A DNA stretch of 64,000 nucleotides. It comes from Glutamicibacter creatinolyticus (GTDB lineage: Bacteria; Actinomycetota; Actinomycetes; Actinomycetales; Micrococcaceae). This document shows positions 32,762 to 43,907 of this stretch, one piece after another (within the stretch, counting starts at the first letter, position 1; every line of letters begins with the position of its first letter). The notes under the pieces were generated by a model. That model did no database searches, had not been told where the DNA came from, and saw nothing but the letters and a program-made list of their open reading frames with translations. The DNA lies in contig NZ_CP034412.1 of assembly GCF_006094275.1 (NCBI RefSeq), positions 1,612,001 through 1,676,000 on the forward strand, in the 5' to 3' direction. A program made the translations under genes and the position numbers.

Positions 32762-33136
32762 TTAGTGGAAAGAGTCCCCGCAGGCACAGGATCCGCCAGC
32801 CGACGGGTTGTCGATGGTGAAGCCCTGCTTCGAGATGGTGTCCTCGAAGTCGATGGAGGCGCCATTGAGATATGGGACACTCATCTTGTCGACGATCACT
32901 TCCACGCCGTCGAACTCGCGCACGTGGTCCCCGTCGAGCATGCGCTCATCGAAGTACAGCTGGTAGATCAGGCCCGAGCAGCCCCCGGGCTGCACGGCGA
33001 TGCGCAGACGCAGGTCGTCGCGGCCTTCCTGGTCCAGAAGTGAGCGCACCTTTTCGGCGGCCACGTCGCTGAGGTTCACCTCGTGGGTCGGCAACTCGGT
33101 GGCGTCGCCCTTGACATCATTTGCTGGTGCAGTCAT
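32762..33136 (-). CDS. erpA: Iron-sulfur cluster insertion protein, ErpA/HesB family
   Basis: 124 residues of the A-type carrier family. The three conserved cysteines are Cys53 (QPGGCSGLIYQL) and Cys117/Cys119 (GGSCACGDSFH). A-type proteins deliver Fe-S clusters to apoproteins. It stands upstream of the ctaCDF operon but has its own terminator, so it is probably a separate transcription unit. In many actinobacteria the same gene neighbours ctaC, which suggests a service role for Fe-S proteins such as the Rieske subunit, though this is inference. Confidence 0.92.
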   Translation of the reverse strand: MTAPANDVKGDATELPTHEVNLSDVAAEKVRSLLDQEGRDDLRLRIAVQPGGCSGLIYQLYFDERMLDGDHVREFDGVEVIVDKMSVPYLNGASIDFEDTISKQGFTIDNPSAGGSCACGDSFH

Positions 33137-33286
33137 GTTTCTCCTCCCATACTGCAGTGGTGCGCCCTGCCCCGGTTCGTGGGGTGAAGATGTGCACCTC
33201 TCCTCTAGTTTCTATCGTACGACTCATCTGGGAATTCGCACCCATGTTTGTTTCACACTATGAGCCGATTCATAACCGGACGGAGT

Positions 33287-34696
33287 CTACAGCCCTTCGC
33301 TGTCCAGCCGGGCCAGCAGCAGCGCCTCGGCGACGATCGCGTTCTTGAAGTCCCCCAGGTGCAGCGACTCGTTGGCCGAGTGGGCCCGCGAGTCCGGATC
33401 CTCCACGCCGGTCACAAGGATTTGAGCTTGTGGGAAGACCTCGAGCAGGTCGGCGATGAATGGGATGGATCCGCCCAAACCCATGCTCACCGGTTCGGTC
33501 CCCCAAGCTTGGGCCAGGGCCCACTGCGCCTTTTCGTTCGCCGCCGCATGCAGGTCCGCCTGATAGGCGCTGCCCGCCTCGGTGGCGGTGAAGGTGACTT
33601 CGGCTCCGCGCACGTCCTGGGCCAGGATATGCTCCTCCAGCGCCTTCAATGCCGCTGCCGAGTCCTGTCCGGGTGCCAGTCGCATCGACACCTTGAACCG
33701 CGTGCGCGGGATCAGGGTATTGGAGGAATGGTCAACGCTGGGCATATCCATTCCAATGACGCTCAGCGCCGGTTTATTCCACAGCCGGTCGGTGATCTTG
33801 CCGGTTCCGGCCAGGGACACGGAGTCCAGCAGGCCCGAATCGGCGCGGAACTGCTCCTCGGAGTAGTCCACGTCGGCGTGGTCGTTGGAGACGAGCCCGG
33901 GTACGGCAACGGCCCCGTTCTCATCGTGCAACGTGGAGATCAGCTTGGCGGCCAGCAACGGGGCGTCGAGCACCGGCCCGCCGAACATGCCCGAGTGCAC
34001 GGCGTGCGTCATGGACCGAACCTCGATCTCGGCGGCAGCCATGCCGCGCAGCGAGGAGGTCAGCGCCGGGGTGCCCACGGCCCAGTTCGAGGAATCGGCC
34101 ACGATGATCACATCGGCTGCCAGCTTGTCCTGATGCGCCTCCAGGAAGTTGCGGAACGACGGGGAGCCGGCCTCTTCCTCACCCTCGAAGAAGAAGGTCA
34201 CCCCGACACCGAAGTCGGCGACCCGGTCCAGCACGGCGCGCAGCGCGGCAACGTGCACCATGATGCCGGCCTTGTCATCCGCGGCGCCACGGCCAAAGAG
34301 CCGGTCCCCGACACGGGTGGCCTCAAAGGCCGGGGTGTTCCAGTCCGCTGGGTCTCCGGGTGGCTGTACGTCGTGGTGGGCGTAGAGCAGGATGGTGGGC
34401 TTGCCGGGTTTGGCTGTGCGGCGGGCCACCACCGCCGGGCTGCCCATGGTTCCCTCATCGGTGGGTTCGCGCAGGATCTCCACGCTGTCCACCCCGATGG
34501 CCTCCACCAGGGCGGCCACGGCCTGGGCGCTTTGCTCCAGGTTTGCCGGGTCGAAGGATTCCCAGGCGATGCCGGGGATTGCCACCAGCTCGGTCAGTTC
34601 GGTGAGGATCTTCTCGAAGTTGGCCTCGACGTGCTCGCGCAGGCCGGCGATGTCCACCCCGTGGGCGGCCGCTGCGGCCGAAGTGTTACTAGTCAT
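33287..34696 (-). CDS. M20-family dipeptidase
   Basis: 469 residues, metallopeptidase family M20. Metal and catalytic residues are seen in LLYAHHDVQPPGDPADW (first His and catalytic Asp), GRGAADDKAGIMVH (bridging Asp), FFFEGEEEAGSPSF (catalytic Glu) and the late His of DSRAHSANESLHLGDF. The lid domain lies between. These enzymes cleave dipeptides; the exact specificity is not readable. The ATG is preceded by both GGAAG and, seven bases upstream, a TAGGCT box, so it may be leaderless or led. Confidence 0.93.
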   Translation of the reverse strand: MTSNTSAAAAAHGVDIAGLREHVEANFEKILTELTELVAIPGIAWESFDPANLEQSAQAVAALVEAIGVDSVEILREPTDEGTMGSPAVVARRTAKPGKPTILLYAHHDVQPPGDPADWNTPAFEATRVGDRLFGRGAADDKAGIMVHVAALRAVLDRVADFGVGVTFFFEGEEEAGSPSFRNFLEAHQDKLAADVIIVADSSNWAVGTPALTSSLRGMAAAEIEVRSMTHAVHSGMFGGPVLDAPLLAAKLISTLHDENGAVAVPGLVSNDHADVDYSEEQFRADSGLLDSVSLAGTGKITDRLWNKPALSVIGMDMPSVDHSSNTLIPRTRFKVSMRLAPGQDSAAALKALEEHILAQDVRGAEVTFTATEAGSAYQADLHAAANEKAQWALAQAWGTEPVSMGLGGSIPFIADLLEVFPQAQILVTGVEDPDSRAHSANESLHLGDFKNAIVAEALLLARLDSEGL

Positions 34697-34768
34697 GCTT
34701 CCAAGCCTAACAACCGATCAAGTCCGGCCAATGTCACGTCACAGCCGCGGAACCGATAGGATGGGCGG

Positions 34769-35356
34769 GTGTTTGGACGTAAGAAGGAAGAACCTCAGCC
34801 CCCGCAAGAGCAGGCCCCAGAGACGCTGGCCTCGCCCGATGGCCGCAAGAGCGGCCCGACCCCGAAGCGCAGCCAGCAGCAGGCACGCCACCAGCGTCCG
34901 CTGGTGCCCAATGACCGCAAGCAGGCCAAGGAGATGGAGCGCAAGCGCCGCATCGAGGCTCAGCAGCGACTGCGTATCGCCAATGAAACCGGTGATGAGC
35001 GCTATCTGATGCCGCGTGACAAGGGTCCGCAGAAGCGTTTTGCCCGCGACTTCATCGACTCGCGCTGGATGTTCAGCGAGTTCATGATGTTCATCATCCT
35101 GCTGTTCCTGGTCGCCTCCCTGGTGTTCAGCCAGAACCTGACACTGCAGGTCTACGTGCAGTTCGGCCTGTACATCGTGTTGGGTGTGGTGATCATCGAA
35201 GGAATCCTCACCGGATGGCTGCTCAAGCGCGAGTTGGTCAAGCGCTTTGGCAAGCTCGAGCGCGGTGTCCGACTCTACGCCTTCATGCGCGGCATGCAGT
35301 TCCGCAAGCTGCGCCTGCCCAAGCCGCAGGTCAAGCGCGGTGCGAAGCTGAGCTGA
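34769..35356 (+). CDS. DUF3043 family membrane protein
   Basis: 195 residues: a charged N-terminal region (KKEEPQPPQEQAPE; TPKRSQQQARHQRPLVPNDRKQAKEMERKRR), two membrane helices around FMMFIILLFLVASLVFS and YVQFGLYIVLGVVIIEGILTG, and a basic C-terminus. DUF3043 has no known function and is actinobacterial. The GTG at 34769 begins six bases after TAGGAT (34757-34762), without a ribosome site, so the message is probably leaderless. It is divergent from the M20 peptidase gene. Confidence 0.86.
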   Translation: MFGRKKEEPQPPQEQAPETLASPDGRKSGPTPKRSQQQARHQRPLVPNDRKQAKEMERKRRIEAQQRLRIANETGDERYLMPRDKGPQKRFARDFIDSRWMFSEFMMFIILLFLVASLVFSQNLTLQVYVQFGLYIVLGVVIIEGILTGWLLKRELVKRFGKLERGVRLYAFMRGMQFRKLRLPKPQVKRGAKLS

Positions 35357-35376
35357 TCCAAGCACTCAGACATTAA

Positions 35377-35410
35377 AACAAGGAGGGTTCCTAGTGGAAC
35401 CCTCCTTGTT
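35377..35410 (+). terminator. Terminator of the DUF3043 gene
   Basis: AACAAGGAGGGTTCC and GGAACCCTCCTTGTT around a TAGT loop, followed by TTTT. Confidence 0.92.
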
Positions 35411-35414
35411 TTTT

Positions 35415-35619
35415 GGCCTTGGGGCGAGGATCATGCCCACCTTGTGCCTCCGGCCTAGGACTGCCCGGCGAACACGCGTTTTATGCACAAGCCCACAGCT
35501 TTGTATCGCTCGGTACAAACCGCAAGTTTTGTGCACGGCCTGAGCTCGGTATCGCTGCTCCCCCGAGGACTACCGATAATCGGCCTCAGACGCCCGGGCG
35601 GTATCCGGGCACAAGAAAA
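35415..35619. other. Gene-free stretch with concentric dyads
   Basis: No plausible gene. It holds two inverted repeats with the same centre: TGCACAA/TTGTGCA (35484-35490, 35529-35535) and TTTGTA/TACAAA (35500-35505, 35514-35519). A CCGATAATCGG palindrome lies at 35573-35583. Function unknown. Confidence 0.45.
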
Positions 35620-35643
35620 GGCGGGTGCCCGCTGGCACCCGCC
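35620..35643 (-). terminator. Terminator of pyrD
   Basis: GGCGGGTGCC and GGCACCCGCC with a four-base loop; on the minus strand it is followed by TTTTCTT. Confidence 0.85.
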
Positions 35644-35696
35644 GTCATCTTCAACTCGGCTGGCCGTATCTGGGCACAGCGAGCTGGTGAGAACTC

Positions 35697-36761
35697 CTAG
35701 AGCATCTGCGCCAGCTCCCGGTTGATGTTCCGGGCCCAGAACGGTCCTTCGTACAAGAACGCCGTGTATCCCTGCACCAGGTCCGCTCCGGCATCCAGAC
35801 GCTGCTTGACGTCCTTCGCATCGCTCACCCCACCCACGGAGATGATCGCCATTTCGGCGGGCACCAGTTCGCGCAGCTGGCGCAGCACCTGCAGGGAGCG
35901 TTCCTTCAGCGGGGCACCGGACAGTCCCCCGGCCCCAATGTCCTCGACGCGCGCCGAGTCACTGGCCAGCCCCTCGCGACCGATGGTGGTGTTCGTGGCA
36001 ATGATGCCGTCCAGTTCCAGTTCAATGGCCAGGCGTGCCACATCGGCCACGTCCTCGTCGCTGAGGTCCGGGGCGATCTTCACCAGCAACGGCACGTGCC
36101 GGCCGGCCACCGCATCGGCCTTGGCCCCCACCTGCTCCAGCAGCGGACGCAGGGAATCCACGCTCTGCAGCAAACGCAGCCCCGGGGTGTTCGGGCTGGA
36201 GACGTTCACCACCAGGTAGTCGGCGTGGTTCGCCAGCTGGCGGGTGGATTCCAGATAGTCGCCGACCGCGTCCTCCAGTTCGACCAGCTTGGTCTTGCCG
36301 ATGTTCACGCCAACGACCGGACGGTGCCGGCGGTAATCGGCCTTCAGCTGCTGCCGGGCGGTGGCCACCCGGGCGGCGACGACCTCGGCGCCCTCGTTGT
36401 TGAACCCCATCCGGTTGATCACCGCGCGATCCTCCACCAGGCGGAAGAGCCGCGGGGTCGGATTGCCCGGCTGGGCCTGACCGGTGACGGTGCCGATCTC
36501 CACGTGCCCGAACCCGATGTCGCTCAGCGCCAGGATGCCGGTGGCGCCCTTGTCGAAGCCGGCGGCCAGGCCAAAGGGCGAGGGGAAGTCGATGCCCATC
36601 ACCGTGCGGCGCAGCTTCGGGTCGGGAGCGAAGAACTTGCGGGTCAGCTTGCTCAATCCGACACGCTGCGCCAGCTTGATGGCGTCAAAGGCGAAGTGGT
36701 GGGCCTTCTCCGGATCCATCTTGGTGAAGACGTGCTTGAAAACCAGGGGGTAAATGCGCAT
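35697..36761 (-). CDS. pyrD: Dihydroorotate dehydrogenase (quinone), class 2
   Basis: 354 residues of the membrane-associated class 2 enzyme, which oxidises dihydroorotate to orotate in pyrimidine synthesis and passes electrons to quinone. The N-terminal helices (YPLVFKHVFTKMDPEKAHHFAF) mark class 2. FMN-site segments include FGLAAGFDKGATG, NRMGFNNEGAEVVAAR, VNVSSPNTPGLR with the catalytic Ser, and IATNTTIGREGL. It is isolated from other pyr genes here and ends before its own terminator. Confidence 0.95.
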   Translation of the reverse strand: MRIYPLVFKHVFTKMDPEKAHHFAFDAIKLAQRVGLSKLTRKFFAPDPKLRRTVMGIDFPSPFGLAAGFDKGATGILALSDIGFGHVEIGTVTGQAQPGNPTPRLFRLVEDRAVINRMGFNNEGAEVVAARVATARQQLKADYRRHRPVVGVNIGKTKLVELEDAVGDYLESTRQLANHADYLVVNVSSPNTPGLRLLQSVDSLRPLLEQVGAKADAVAGRHVPLLVKIAPDLSDEDVADVARLAIELELDGIIATNTTIGREGLASDSARVEDIGAGGLSGAPLKERSLQVLRQLRELVPAEMAIISVGGVSDAKDVKQRLDAGADLVQGYTAFLYEGPFWARNINRELAQML

Positions 36762-36823
36762 GGTTTCAATTTTCCCCGCTGGCCAGTGCGCTTGCCAAAT
36801 TCTTTACCGGCTAGGCTGGTGCC

Positions 36824-37858
36824 ATGAGCGGTCTGCACGGTATTCCATCAAGCCAATGGCCGGATTTCTTGACCAGCACGGATCCCGGCGGCTGGGCCGC
36901 CGACCCGTTGGGCGAGGACTTTGAGCACACCACCTTGGACCTTGGCGTGGATGGGGAGGGCCCGGTGCTGGGCACTTTGGTCCGCTATGTGCCGAAGCAG
37001 CCGCCCCCGGGCAATCCGGAAGAGCGCGGCATCCTGCTCAGCGTGCATGGCTGGAGCGACTACTTCTACAATCGCGAGCTGGCCGAATTCTGGCGGGCCG
37101 CCGGCTACCGTTTCTACGCCCTGGACCTGCGCCGCTATGGGCGCAGCCTGCGCAGCGAGCACCAGCGTCCCGGCTATGTGGAGCACCTGGCCGAATACCA
37201 CCAGGAGCTGGACGCGGCCGCGGATCTGCTCACGGCCGAGCACCCGGGGCTGCCGCTGCTGGTGCAGGGCCATTCCCTGGGCGGGCTGATCATCAGTCTC
37301 TGGGCCCAGCAGTCCACCGCCAGGCTGGCCGGGCTGGTGCTCAATGCCCCGTGGCTGGAATTCCAGGGCACCCAGTTCCTGCGGATACCGGCCCAGGGGC
37401 TGATGGAGGCGATGGCCCGGCGCTCCCCCACACGCACCCTGCACCTGCCCGAACTGGACCACTACTGGCTCTCGCTCTCGCAGGACGGGCACGGGGAATG
37501 GGACATCCACCCGCTGTGGCGTCCACGGCACGCGTTCCGTCCCACCGTGGGCTGGATGCGCACGGTGCTCGAGGCGCACGCAAAGGTGGCCAAGGGGCTG
37601 GACCTGGAGCTGCCGGTGCTGGTGCTCACCAGCGCCCAGTCGCACTTCGGGGCCAGCTACGATCCGCTGATGCAGCGCACCGATTCGGTGGTGGACGTGA
37701 ACCTGGTGCGCCAGCGCAGCCTGAAGCTGGGCAGCTTCGTCACCAATGCGATCATCACCGACGCGATGCACGACGTGTTCACCTCATCCGCCGGGCCGCG
37801 CGCCGAGTCCTATGCGAAGGTCCGGCGCTGGCTGCACCTGCTGCAGGGCGCAAGCTAG
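36824..37858 (+). CDS. Alpha/beta hydrolase (S33/monoglyceride-lipase-like)
   Basis: 344 residues. The oxyanion and nucleophile regions are GILLSVHGWSDYFYNRELAEFW, YALDLRRYGRSLRS and LLVQGHSLGGLIISLWAQQ (Ser in GHSLGG). The acid and His probably lie near the SHFGASYDPLM and DAMHDVFTSSAG segments. It resembles lysophospholipases and monoglyceride lipases; substrate unknown. The ATG is six bases after TAGGCT (36812-36817), so leaderless initiation is likely. Confidence 0.86.
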   Translation: MSGLHGIPSSQWPDFLTSTDPGGWAADPLGEDFEHTTLDLGVDGEGPVLGTLVRYVPKQPPPGNPEERGILLSVHGWSDYFYNRELAEFWRAAGYRFYALDLRRYGRSLRSEHQRPGYVEHLAEYHQELDAAADLLTAEHPGLPLLVQGHSLGGLIISLWAQQSTARLAGLVLNAPWLEFQGTQFLRIPAQGLMEAMARRSPTRTLHLPELDHYWLSLSQDGHGEWDIHPLWRPRHAFRPTVGWMRTVLEAHAKVAKGLDLELPVLVLTSAQSHFGASYDPLMQRTDSVVDVNLVRQRSLKLGSFVTNAIITDAMHDVFTSSAGPRAESYAKVRRWLHLLQGAS

Positions 37859-37894
37859 CCGGCGCCGCGCCAGGCTTCCCCTGGCGGAACGCGC

Positions 37895-38722
37895 TTAGCT
37901 GTGGGCCGGTGCCTCCTCGGGCTGGGGCTTGTCCACCGCGCCACCGTAGCGGCGGTCGCGTTGCGCGTACTGTTCGACGGCCTTGAACAAGGTGGTGCGG
38001 TCCACATCCGGCCACAGCTCGTCCAGGAACACCATTTCGGCGTACGCCGACTGCCAGAGCAAAAAGTTGCTGGTGCGCTGCTCACCGGAGGTGCGCATGA
38101 ACAAATCCACATCCGGCAGTTCCGGGGCGTGCAGGTAGCGGCCAATGGTTTTCTCGCTGATCCCGGAGGGCTTCAGCCGTCCGGCCTGCACGTCCTGGGC
38201 CATCAGGGTCATGGCGTCGGCCAGCTCGGCCCGTCCCCCATAGTTCACGCACATGGTCAGCTGGCAGCCCAGGTTGTCTTCGGTGAGTTGCTCGGCGGCC
38301 TTCAGCTCGTTGATCACGCTCTTCCACAGCCGTGGTTCACGCCCGGACCAGCGGATGCGCACACCCCAGGAGTTCAGGGTGTCGCGCTGGCGGCGCAGCA
38401 CGTCGCGGGAAAAGCCCATCAAGAAGCGCACTTCCTCGGGGCTGCGCTTCCAGTTTTCGGTGGAGAACGCGTACACCGAGACGTACTTGATCCCCAGCTG
38501 CACGGCCCCGGCCATCACATCCAGCAGCGCGGCTTCCCCCGCCCGGTGTCCCTCGGTGCGCGGCAGCCCGCGCTGGTTCGCCCACCGGCCGTTGCCGTCC
38601 ATCACGATCGCCACGTGCTGGGGCAGCACGGCGGCCGGGATGGAGGGCACCTGCGGGTTCCGGGGGTGCGCATAGGGGCTGACCGGGCCGCGCTGGCCGG
38701 TGATCGGGGCGAGCTTCTTCAT
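37895..38722 (-). CDS. uppS: Isoprenyl (cis-prenyl) diphosphate synthase
   Basis: 275 residues of the UppS family. The pyrophosphate site is [14 protein letters not shown] (MDGNGRWA at 41-48, catalytic Asp42), then [27 protein letters not shown] and the C-terminal [28 protein letters not shown]. Such enzymes make undecaprenyl (or decaprenyl/Z-farnesyl) diphosphate, the carrier for cell-wall precursors; chain length is not predictable here. The ATG at 38722 overlaps the recO stop by ATGA. A longer in-frame start adds residues encoded within recO and is rejected. Confidence 0.93.
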   Translation of the reverse strand: MKKLAPITGQRGPVSPYAHPRNPQVPSIPAAVLPQHVAIVMDGNGRWANQRGLPRTEGHRAGEAALLDVMAGAVQLGIKYVSVYAFSTENWKRSPEEVRFLMGFSRDVLRRQRDTLNSWGVRIRWSGREPRLWKSVINELKAAEQLTEDNLGCQLTMCVNYGGRAELADAMTLMAQDVQAGRLKPSGISEKTIGRYLHAPELPDVDLFMRTSGEQRTSNFLLWQSAYAEMVFLDELWPDVDRTTLFKAVEQYAQRDRRYGGAVDKPQPEEAPAHS

Positions 38723-39468
38723 GTTCTCTCCACATGGCGTAGGGACTTCACGGCACGTTCCAGGTGCCACTGCAGGTAGTTGGCTACGATCTTGGCGCCC
38801 TGGTCGCGCGCCTTGGGCCCGGCGGTGGCCACCGTGTCCCAGTCCCCGGTCAGCAGCGCCTGCAGATAGCTGACGGTGACCGGGTGCGGGGAGGTGGAGC
38901 CCGGCGGGCGGCAGGCCGGGCAGACCACGCCGCCCAGCTGGATGTTCAGCGCCGAATGCGGACCCGGTTCACCGCAGCGCACGCAGTCGGTGAAGGAGGG
39001 GGCCCAGCCTGCCACGGACAGGGCGCGCAGGAGGTAGGAGTCCAGAATCGGTCCGGGGTCCACGCTGCCGCGGGCCAGCAGCGCGATCGCCCCGTGCAGC
39101 AGCCGGTATTGGCGCATCGTGGAGTCGGCGTCCGCCTCCAGCAGCCGTTCGGCGGTTTCCACCATCGCGGTGGCCACCGTGTAGGCGGAGTAGTCGCCGA
39201 CCAGCTTTTGCCCGTAGGGGTGGCGCAGCTGGGCCTGGGAGATGATGTCCAGGCTGCGGCCCATCACCACCTGGGCGTCGACTTCCATGAACGGTTCCAG
39301 GGTGGCGCCCATCCGCGAGGAGGTGCGCCGCACCCCCTTGGCCACGGCCCGGACCAGCCCGTTGGGGGTGATCAGGGTGATGATGCGGTCGGACTCGCCA
39401 AGCTTGTGGGTACGCAGAACAATGCCGCGGGTGCGGTAACTGCGTGATGCGAATCCAGATCTTGCCAC
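38719..39468 (-). CDS. recO: DNA repair protein RecO
   Basis: 249 residues. An N-terminal OB-fold ([25 protein letters not shown]) is followed by a helical domain and a zinc-binding loop with four cysteines (CVRCGEPG and [10 protein letters not shown]). RecO loads RecA onto SSB-coated DNA with RecR. The GTG at 39468 ([15 protein letters not shown]) is used: a minus-strand GATAAT lies seven bases upstream with a GGGGG between, so initiation may be leaderless or use that run. A longer in-frame extension has no RecO character. Confidence 0.92.
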   Translation of the reverse strand: MARSGFASRSYRTRGIVLRTHKLGESDRIITLITPNGLVRAVAKGVRRTSSRMGATLEPFMEVDAQVVMGRSLDIISQAQLRHPYGQKLVGDYSAYTVATAMVETAERLLEADADSTMRQYRLLHGAIALLARGSVDPGPILDSYLLRALSVAGWAPSFTDCVRCGEPGPHSALNIQLGGVVCPACRPPGSTSPHPVTVSYLQALLTGDWDTVATAGPKARDQGAKIVANYLQWHLERAVKSLRHVERT

Positions 39469-39540
39469 ACCCCCAATTATCGCACTTTTGCACCGCTCCC
39501 GCGCACCACGGCTCGCCTGCCCGGGGCTGGGGCCGCACGG

Positions 39541-39580
39541 CACGGCGCCCCGCAGCGTTGCAACGCTGCGGGGCGCCGTG
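39541..39580 (-). terminator. Perfect 40-bp palindrome after leuA
   Basis: The 20-bp half starting CACGGCGCCCCGCAGCGTTG is mirrored exactly to position 39580. It lies 29 bp after the leuA stop, so it most likely ends the leuA transcript. There is no T-run. Confidence 0.7.
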
Positions 39581-39608
39581 TTGGTGGTCGTGCCGTTGGC
39601 CGGTGGGG

Positions 39609-41546
<1,938 letters not shown>

Positions 41547-41594
41547 TCACATTCCGGACGCCCGGCCCTGCACCGCACCTTTCCCGGGCATGGC

Positions 41595-41629
41595 ACAACC
41601 CCTGCCCGACCAGGTCGGACAGGGGTTGT
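41595..41629 (-). terminator. Terminator after era
   Basis: ACAACCCCTG and CAGGGGTTGT outer arms with inner CCGACC/GGTCGG pairing, 31 bp beyond the era stop. Confidence 0.75.
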
Positions 41630-41659
41630 TTACGGGTTGCGGCAGCCCGTGGCGGCGGG

Positions 41660-42622
41660 CTAGAAGCCGAGGCGGCCCAGCTGCTTCGGGTCGCGCTGCC
41701 AGTCCTTGGCCACCTTCACGTGCAGGTCCAGGTACACCTTGGTGCCCAGAAGCTTCTCGATCCCCTGCCGGGCGCGGGTGCCGACCTCGCGCAGCCGGGC
41801 GCCACCCTTGCCGATCACGATCGCCTTCTGGCTTGGCCGCTCCACGTACAGGCTCACGTGGATGTCCACCAGCGGGTTCTCCTTCGAGCGGCCCTCGCGC
41901 GGGGCCATCTCCTCGACAACCACGGCCAGCGAGTGCGGCAGCTCATCGCGCACCCCCTCCAGCGCGGCTTCGCGCACCAGCTCGGCGACCATCACGCTCT
42001 CCGGCTCGTCGGTCAGCTCCCCGTCCGGGTACAGCGGCGGGCCCAGCGGCAGCTGTTCGACCAGCACGTTGGCCACCTGCTCCACCTGGAAGTCCTTCAC
42101 GGCGCTGACCGGGATGATCGCGGCGAACCCGTCGGGCCCGAAGTTTTCGCTGCCCAGCTCCGTGACCGCGATCAGCTGGGCGGCCAGGGTCTCGCGGTCC
42201 ACCAGGTCGGCCTTGGTGACCAGGGCGACGATGGGCTTGCGCTTGAGCTGGGCGAGCTGGCTGGCGATGAAGCGGTCCCCGGGGCCGATCTTCTCGTTGG
42301 CCGGCAGGCAGAAGCCGATCGCGTCGACCTCGGAGAGGGTCTCGGCCACCAGGTCGTTCAGCCGCTGCCCCAGCAGGGTGCGCGGGCGGTGCAGCCCGGG
42401 GGTGTCCACCAGGATCAGCTGCGCGTCGGGGCGGTGCACGATCCCGCGGATGGTGTGCCGGGTGGTCTGCGGCTTGGCGGAGGTGATCGCGATCTTCTGC
42501 CCCACCAGGGCGTTGGTCAGCGTGGACTTGCCGGCGTTGGGCCGGCCCACGAAGGAGGTGAAGCCCGAACGGAAGTCCTCGGGCCAGCTGCCGGAGGCGG
42601 GAAGGTTGTTAGTCTCTGCCAT
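41660..42622 (-). CDS. era: GTPase Era
   Basis: 320 residues. The GTPase domain has G1 GRPNAGKS (26-33), G2 KPQTTRHTIRG, G3 DTPGLHRPR, G4 TKADLVD and the C-terminal KH domain (VYVERPSQKAIVIGKGGARLREVGTRARQGIEKLLGTKVYL, by its ends). Era helps 30S ribosome assembly by binding the 3' end of 16S rRNA. It overlaps the upstream CBS-domain gene by 14 bp. It closes the operon phoH-ybeY-corC-era. Confidence 0.96.
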   Translation of the reverse strand: MAETNNLPASGSWPEDFRSGFTSFVGRPNAGKSTLTNALVGQKIAITSAKPQTTRHTIRGIVHRPDAQLILVDTPGLHRPRTLLGQRLNDLVAETLSEVDAIGFCLPANEKIGPGDRFIASQLAQLKRKPIVALVTKADLVDRETLAAQLIAVTELGSENFGPDGFAAIIPVSAVKDFQVEQVANVLVEQLPLGPPLYPDGELTDEPESVMVAELVREAALEGVRDELPHSLAVVVEEMAPREGRSKENPLVDIHVSLYVERPSQKAIVIGKGGARLREVGTRARQGIEKLLGTKVYLDLHVKVAKDWQRDPKQLGRLGF

Positions 42623-43904
42623 TGGGTGATTCCTCTATGGTTTCTCTCTGGTCGGAAGCGCCGTGGTGCAGGCGCTCTACATGAATTTTGCCCACGCGGT
42701 TGCGCCGCCCGGACAGGGAGACGACTTCCAGGCGCAGCCCGTGGATCTCGGCCACCGAGCCGAGCACCGGCACCGATTCCAGGGCCTTGGAGATCAGCCC
42801 GCCCACGGTGTCCACGTCCTCCTCCTCGATGTCCATGCCGAAGAAGTCGGCCACGTCGTCGATGGAGGTGCCGGCCTGGGCTGTCAGCGTCCCGTCCGGG
42901 TTTTCCACCACGTCCGGGCGGGAGCGGTCGTATTCGTCGTCGATGTCCCCCACGATCTCCTCCAGCAGGTCCTCCAGGGTGATCAGCCCGGCGGTGCCGC
43001 CGTACTCGTCGACCACGATGGCCAGGTGTATGGACTCCTGCTGCAGTTCCTGCATCAGCTCGGCCGCGTTCTTCGATTCGGGCACGAAACGCACCTTGCG
43101 CGCCAGTTCGCCCAGCGATTCGGCGCGCTGCAGCCCGTGCACCTCGCGGATCACGTCCTTGAGGTAGATGATCCCGCGGATGTCATCGGCGTCCTCCCCG
43201 GCCAGCGGGATGCGGGAGAAGCCCGAGGCCATGAACAAGTCCAGGGCCCGGTGGATGGTGGTGTCCGCGTCGAAGTAGACCATGTCGGTGCGCGGAACCA
43301 TCACCGAGCGCACATTGGTTTCCTCCAGGTCCATCACCGAGGAGATCAGCTCCGCCGATTCCTCCTCCAGGTCCGCGCCCTCGCTGGCCCGGTCCACGAT
43401 GTCACGCAGCCGGTCCTTGTCCAGGTAGGTGTCCTCATGGCTGGAGCCCGAGGGGGCCAGCGCCTTGCCGATGGAGGCCAGCCAGTTGGTCACCGGGCCC
43501 AGCAGCACGCGCAGCAGGCGCACCAGCGGGGCGGTGCTGCGCACCACGGAGGCCGCGTTCGCCCGCCCGTAGCGCCGCGGGGAGACCGAGACCAGCACGA
43601 AGCCCAGCCCCGCCATGGTGATGGTGGCCAGCAGCCCGGCCAGCCAGATGTTGTGGATAAAGCGGGAGAAGACCAGGGCGATGGCCACCGCGGAAGCGGT
43701 TTCGAACCACATCCGCCAGAAGCGGATGGACTGGGCGTGGGATTCGCTGTCGTCCAGGATCCGGGTCAGCGCCTTGGAGTTCGAGTCGTTGCGCAGTTTT
43801 TCCGCCGTGTGGCGGGAGAGGGCATAAAAGGCCGAATCCGCTGCCGTGAGAACCGCCGCACAGGCGAGGAAGATCAGGGCAGCGATCACTAAAACGGTGC
43901 TCAC
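42609..43904 (-). CDS. CorC/HlyC-type DUF21-CBS membrane protein
   Basis: 431 residues. A DUF21 (CNNM) membrane domain with about four helices occupies the first ~150 residues, two CBS domains follow (MVPRTDMVYFDADTTI, SIHLAIVVDEYGGTAGLITLEDLLEEIVGDI) and a CorC_HlyC domain ends the protein (GTSIDDVADFFGMDIEEEDVDTVGGLI). Relatives transport or sense Mg/Co, and despite the name hemolysin are not toxins. The start lies three bases after ybeY. The gene order ybeY-corC-era is very common. Confidence 0.92.
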   Translation of the reverse strand: MSTVLVIAALIFLACAAVLTAADSAFYALSRHTAEKLRNDSNSKALTRILDDSESHAQSIRFWRMWFETASAVAIALVFSRFIHNIWLAGLLATITMAGLGFVLVSVSPRRYGRANAASVVRSTAPLVRLLRVLLGPVTNWLASIGKALAPSGSSHEDTYLDKDRLRDIVDRASEGADLEEESAELISSVMDLEETNVRSVMVPRTDMVYFDADTTIHRALDLFMASGFSRIPLAGEDADDIRGIIYLKDVIREVHGLQRAESLGELARKVRFVPESKNAAELMQELQQESIHLAIVVDEYGGTAGLITLEDLLEEIVGDIDDEYDRSRPDVVENPDGTLTAQAGTSIDDVADFFGMDIEEEDVDTVGGLISKALESVPVLGSVAEIHGLRLEVVSLSGRRNRVGKIHVERLHHGASDQRETIEESPNGRD

Positions 43905-43907
43905 CGG

